A stretch of 64,000 nucleotides of DNA, taken from assembly GCF_017916325.1 (NCBI RefSeq), contig NC_090168.1:1259143-1323142 (forward strand), in the 5' to 3' direction. This document shows, piece by piece, positions 62,633-64,000 of this stretch (the first letter of the stretch is position 1; each line of letters begins with the position of its first letter). Origin of the DNA: Leishmania martiniquensis (Eukaryota > Euglenozoa > Kinetoplastea > Trypanosomatida > Trypanosomatidae). The notes below the pieces were generated by a model. That model was not told where the DNA came from, ran no database searches, and was given only the letters and a program-made list of their open reading frames with translations. The translations under genes were made by a program, and so were the position numbers.

Positions 62633-64000
62633 ATGAGCGCAAGCACCTCCGCCGGCTACCCCGTTAACTCATGGGTTTGGATGAAACAGGACGGCTTCCC
62701 TTGGTGGCCCGCGATGGTCCTGGACCCTGCGCAGGCGGGACACGACCTTCCCGAGGGCAGCGATGTCGTTCTTCTCTGTGGCCCAAGCACCGCCGCAACT
62801 CTGGCGTTTGCAAGCTCGGCGGATGTGGAGCAGCTGCGCCCCTACTACGGTGCAACGCAGGACGCGGAACTCATTCAAGCCGGTCGAAGCGACGAGAGCT
62901 GTTCCGCCGCTATCGATGAAATGATCGCCGCCGTGGCTGGCATGGATGCCACTCCCGGGGAGGAGCACCCGCAAGCCCCACCACCTACCGCTGCTGCCGC
63001 TGAGGGGCAGATGAATCATACGGCCTCCGGTGAGGATGAGGTGGATTGGGAGGTGCTGGCCGCCGAAGCGGAGGCGGTGAAGGCGGAGCCGCACATCTCC
63101 GTAAAAAAGGAATACAAGAGGGATAAGGTGTCTAAGAGGCACAAGAAAAAGAAGCATAACGGCAGCGGAGATGACGGTGGCCATCCTGACTCAGAGAGGT
63201 CATTTCATGTGCAGAAGAAGGCGTCGAAGAGTCATCGTCGTCATCACCGCGGCGGCGCATATTCGGAGGAGGAGGCCGATGCTCGCAGTTCCAGTGACGA
63301 TGACAAGAATGGGAACGACGAGGACGTATTCCAGCGGCGCACCGGGGCCTCCTCGAGCCGATCCGCCATAAAAAAGGCCAAGTACGAGCGGCAGAGCAAA
63401 CTAGAGGAGTACAACCTAGGGGCAGGCACGCTGTCCGACTATCATCCCCGTCACGATCCTGCCTATTACTACCGCAAGCTGCGCAGCGCACGCCGTGCGG
63501 CATCGTCGACGGAGTTGCGAACGTGCACGCAGCAGCTGCGCAACTACATATCGCAGTGTCTTTGCGGTGCCGCAACGGCATTAGATGTCGAGGCAGACAT
63601 TCTTGGAGTTCTTCGGCAGCTGACGAACGTGGACGTGACTGTGACGCAGCTGCAGGAGACAGGGGTTGGTGTTGCCGTCGGCAGCCTCCTCCGCTCCTTC
63701 ACCACGCCCGTGGTGCAGCTGGCGCAGGCCATACTGAACTACTGGTTTCACTCCTTGCCGCAGAACACAAAGCAGCAGCTCTCCGCGGAAAACGAGGTGG
63801 ACCGGTGCTCCATCGAGACCTGCTCCGATGACGTGGCTGGCGACAACGGGCTCGGCCGCATCGGTGTAAACCTCTTCAGTTGCTTCACCAACGAAGAGGT
63901 CAACGATGCGCCTGGCAGCCTCGATACAATGTCGTTGTGTGCCACCATCGAAGACGCGCTGGAGCGCCGCTGCGACGCGGATGCGCAGATGCTAGTGCTC
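62633..64000 (+). CDS. PWWP-TFIIS transcription elongation factor, second paralogue, cut by window edge
   Basis: 456 residues from the ATG to the right edge, still open; the end of the gene lies outside the window. The PWWP module starts with WVWMKQDGFPWWPAMVL (about residues 14-30). A long acidic-basic linker follows, with a Lys-rich patch (KRHKKKKH near 169) and a Ser/Asp-rich stretch near 220-235. The TFIIS LW domain spans about 283-385 and shares the VGVAVGS core with the upstream copy. The last residues (RRCDADAQMLVL) align with the start of the polymerase-binding domain II of the first copy (DRDERQMLLL). Whether a zinc ribbon with the catalytic Asp-Glu follows cannot be seen. The two genes are tandem duplicates that have diverged mainly in the linker, which is much longer here. 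Confidence 0.92.
   Translation, partial: MSASTSAGYPVNSWVWMKQDGFPWWPAMVLDPAQAGHDLPEGSDVVLLCGPSTAATLAFASSADVEQLRPYYGATQDAELIQAGRSDESCSAAIDEMIAAVAGMDATPGEEHPQAPPPTAAAAEGQMNHTASGEDEVDWEVLAAEAEAVKAEPHISVKKEYKRDKVSKRHKKKKHNGSGDDGGHPDSERSFHVQKKASKSHRRHHRGGAYSEEEADARSSSDDDKNGNDEDVFQRRTGASSSRSAIKKAKYERQSKLEEYNLGAGTLSDYHPRHDPAYYYRKLRSARRAASSTELRTCTQQLRNYISQCLCGAATALDVEADILGVLRQLTNVDVTVTQLQETGVGVAVGSLLRSFTTPVVQLAQAILNYWFHSLPQNTKQQLSAENEVDRCSIETCSDDVAGDNGLGRIGVNLFSCFTNEEVNDAPGSLDTMSLCATIEDALERRCDADAQMLVL

Overview
The window looks like a stretch of a trypanosomatid nuclear chromosome, most likely Leishmania or a close relative. All eleven credible genes lie on the + strand, have no introns, start at ATG and are GC-rich in codon use. 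They are separated by long pyrimidine-rich spacers with polypyrimidine-AG motifs upstream of the genes, as expected for polycistronic transcription with trans-splicing of a spliced leader. Several proteins fit kinetoplastids specifically: a guide-RNA-complex subunit, PWWP-TFIIS fusions and an ATP synthase subunit g candidate. As I recall it (unverified), the order hnRNP F/H - GAP1 - eIF5B ... subunit g - two TFIIS2 paralogues matches a block of T. brucei chromosome 2. I cannot name the species.

Layout: 74-1507 is an hnRNP F/H-like RNA-binding protein. It is followed by about 14.5 kb (1508-16045) in which I find no credible gene. This desert is mostly pyrimidine-rich, with a GC-rich island near 5.2-5.7 kb, two identical 791-bp direct repeats (6116-6906 and 12371-13161), a purine-rich block after the second repeat, and several hairpin or G-quadruplex motifs. 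Then come the mitochondrial gRNA-binding complex subunit GAP1/GRBC2 candidate (16046-17623), eIF5B (19588-22041), a C5orf34/polo-box-like protein (24524-27886), an unknown protein with a helical C-terminus (29033-31684), a UBE2S-type ubiquitin-conjugating enzyme with an APC/C-docking-like tail (32698-33423), a giant 4982-residue BEACH protein (36527-51475), a GTPBP1/2-family GTPase (53155-55629), a possible degenerate SIDER retroposon (about 55.9-57.3 kb), the mitochondrial ATP synthase subunit g candidate (57649-58107), and two tandem PWWP-TFIIS elongation factors (59525-60949; 62633 to the right edge, truncated by the window).

The genes do not form a functional operon. In these organisms neighbours share transcription but not function, and expression is set mainly by UTRs, so the long spacers are the likely regulatory content. 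I do not see a convincing undescribed enzymatic or defence system. The items most worth following are the 14.5-kb desert with its perfect repeats, the UBE2S tail, the C5orf34/polo-box-like protein and the structured GC-rich islands in the spacers.
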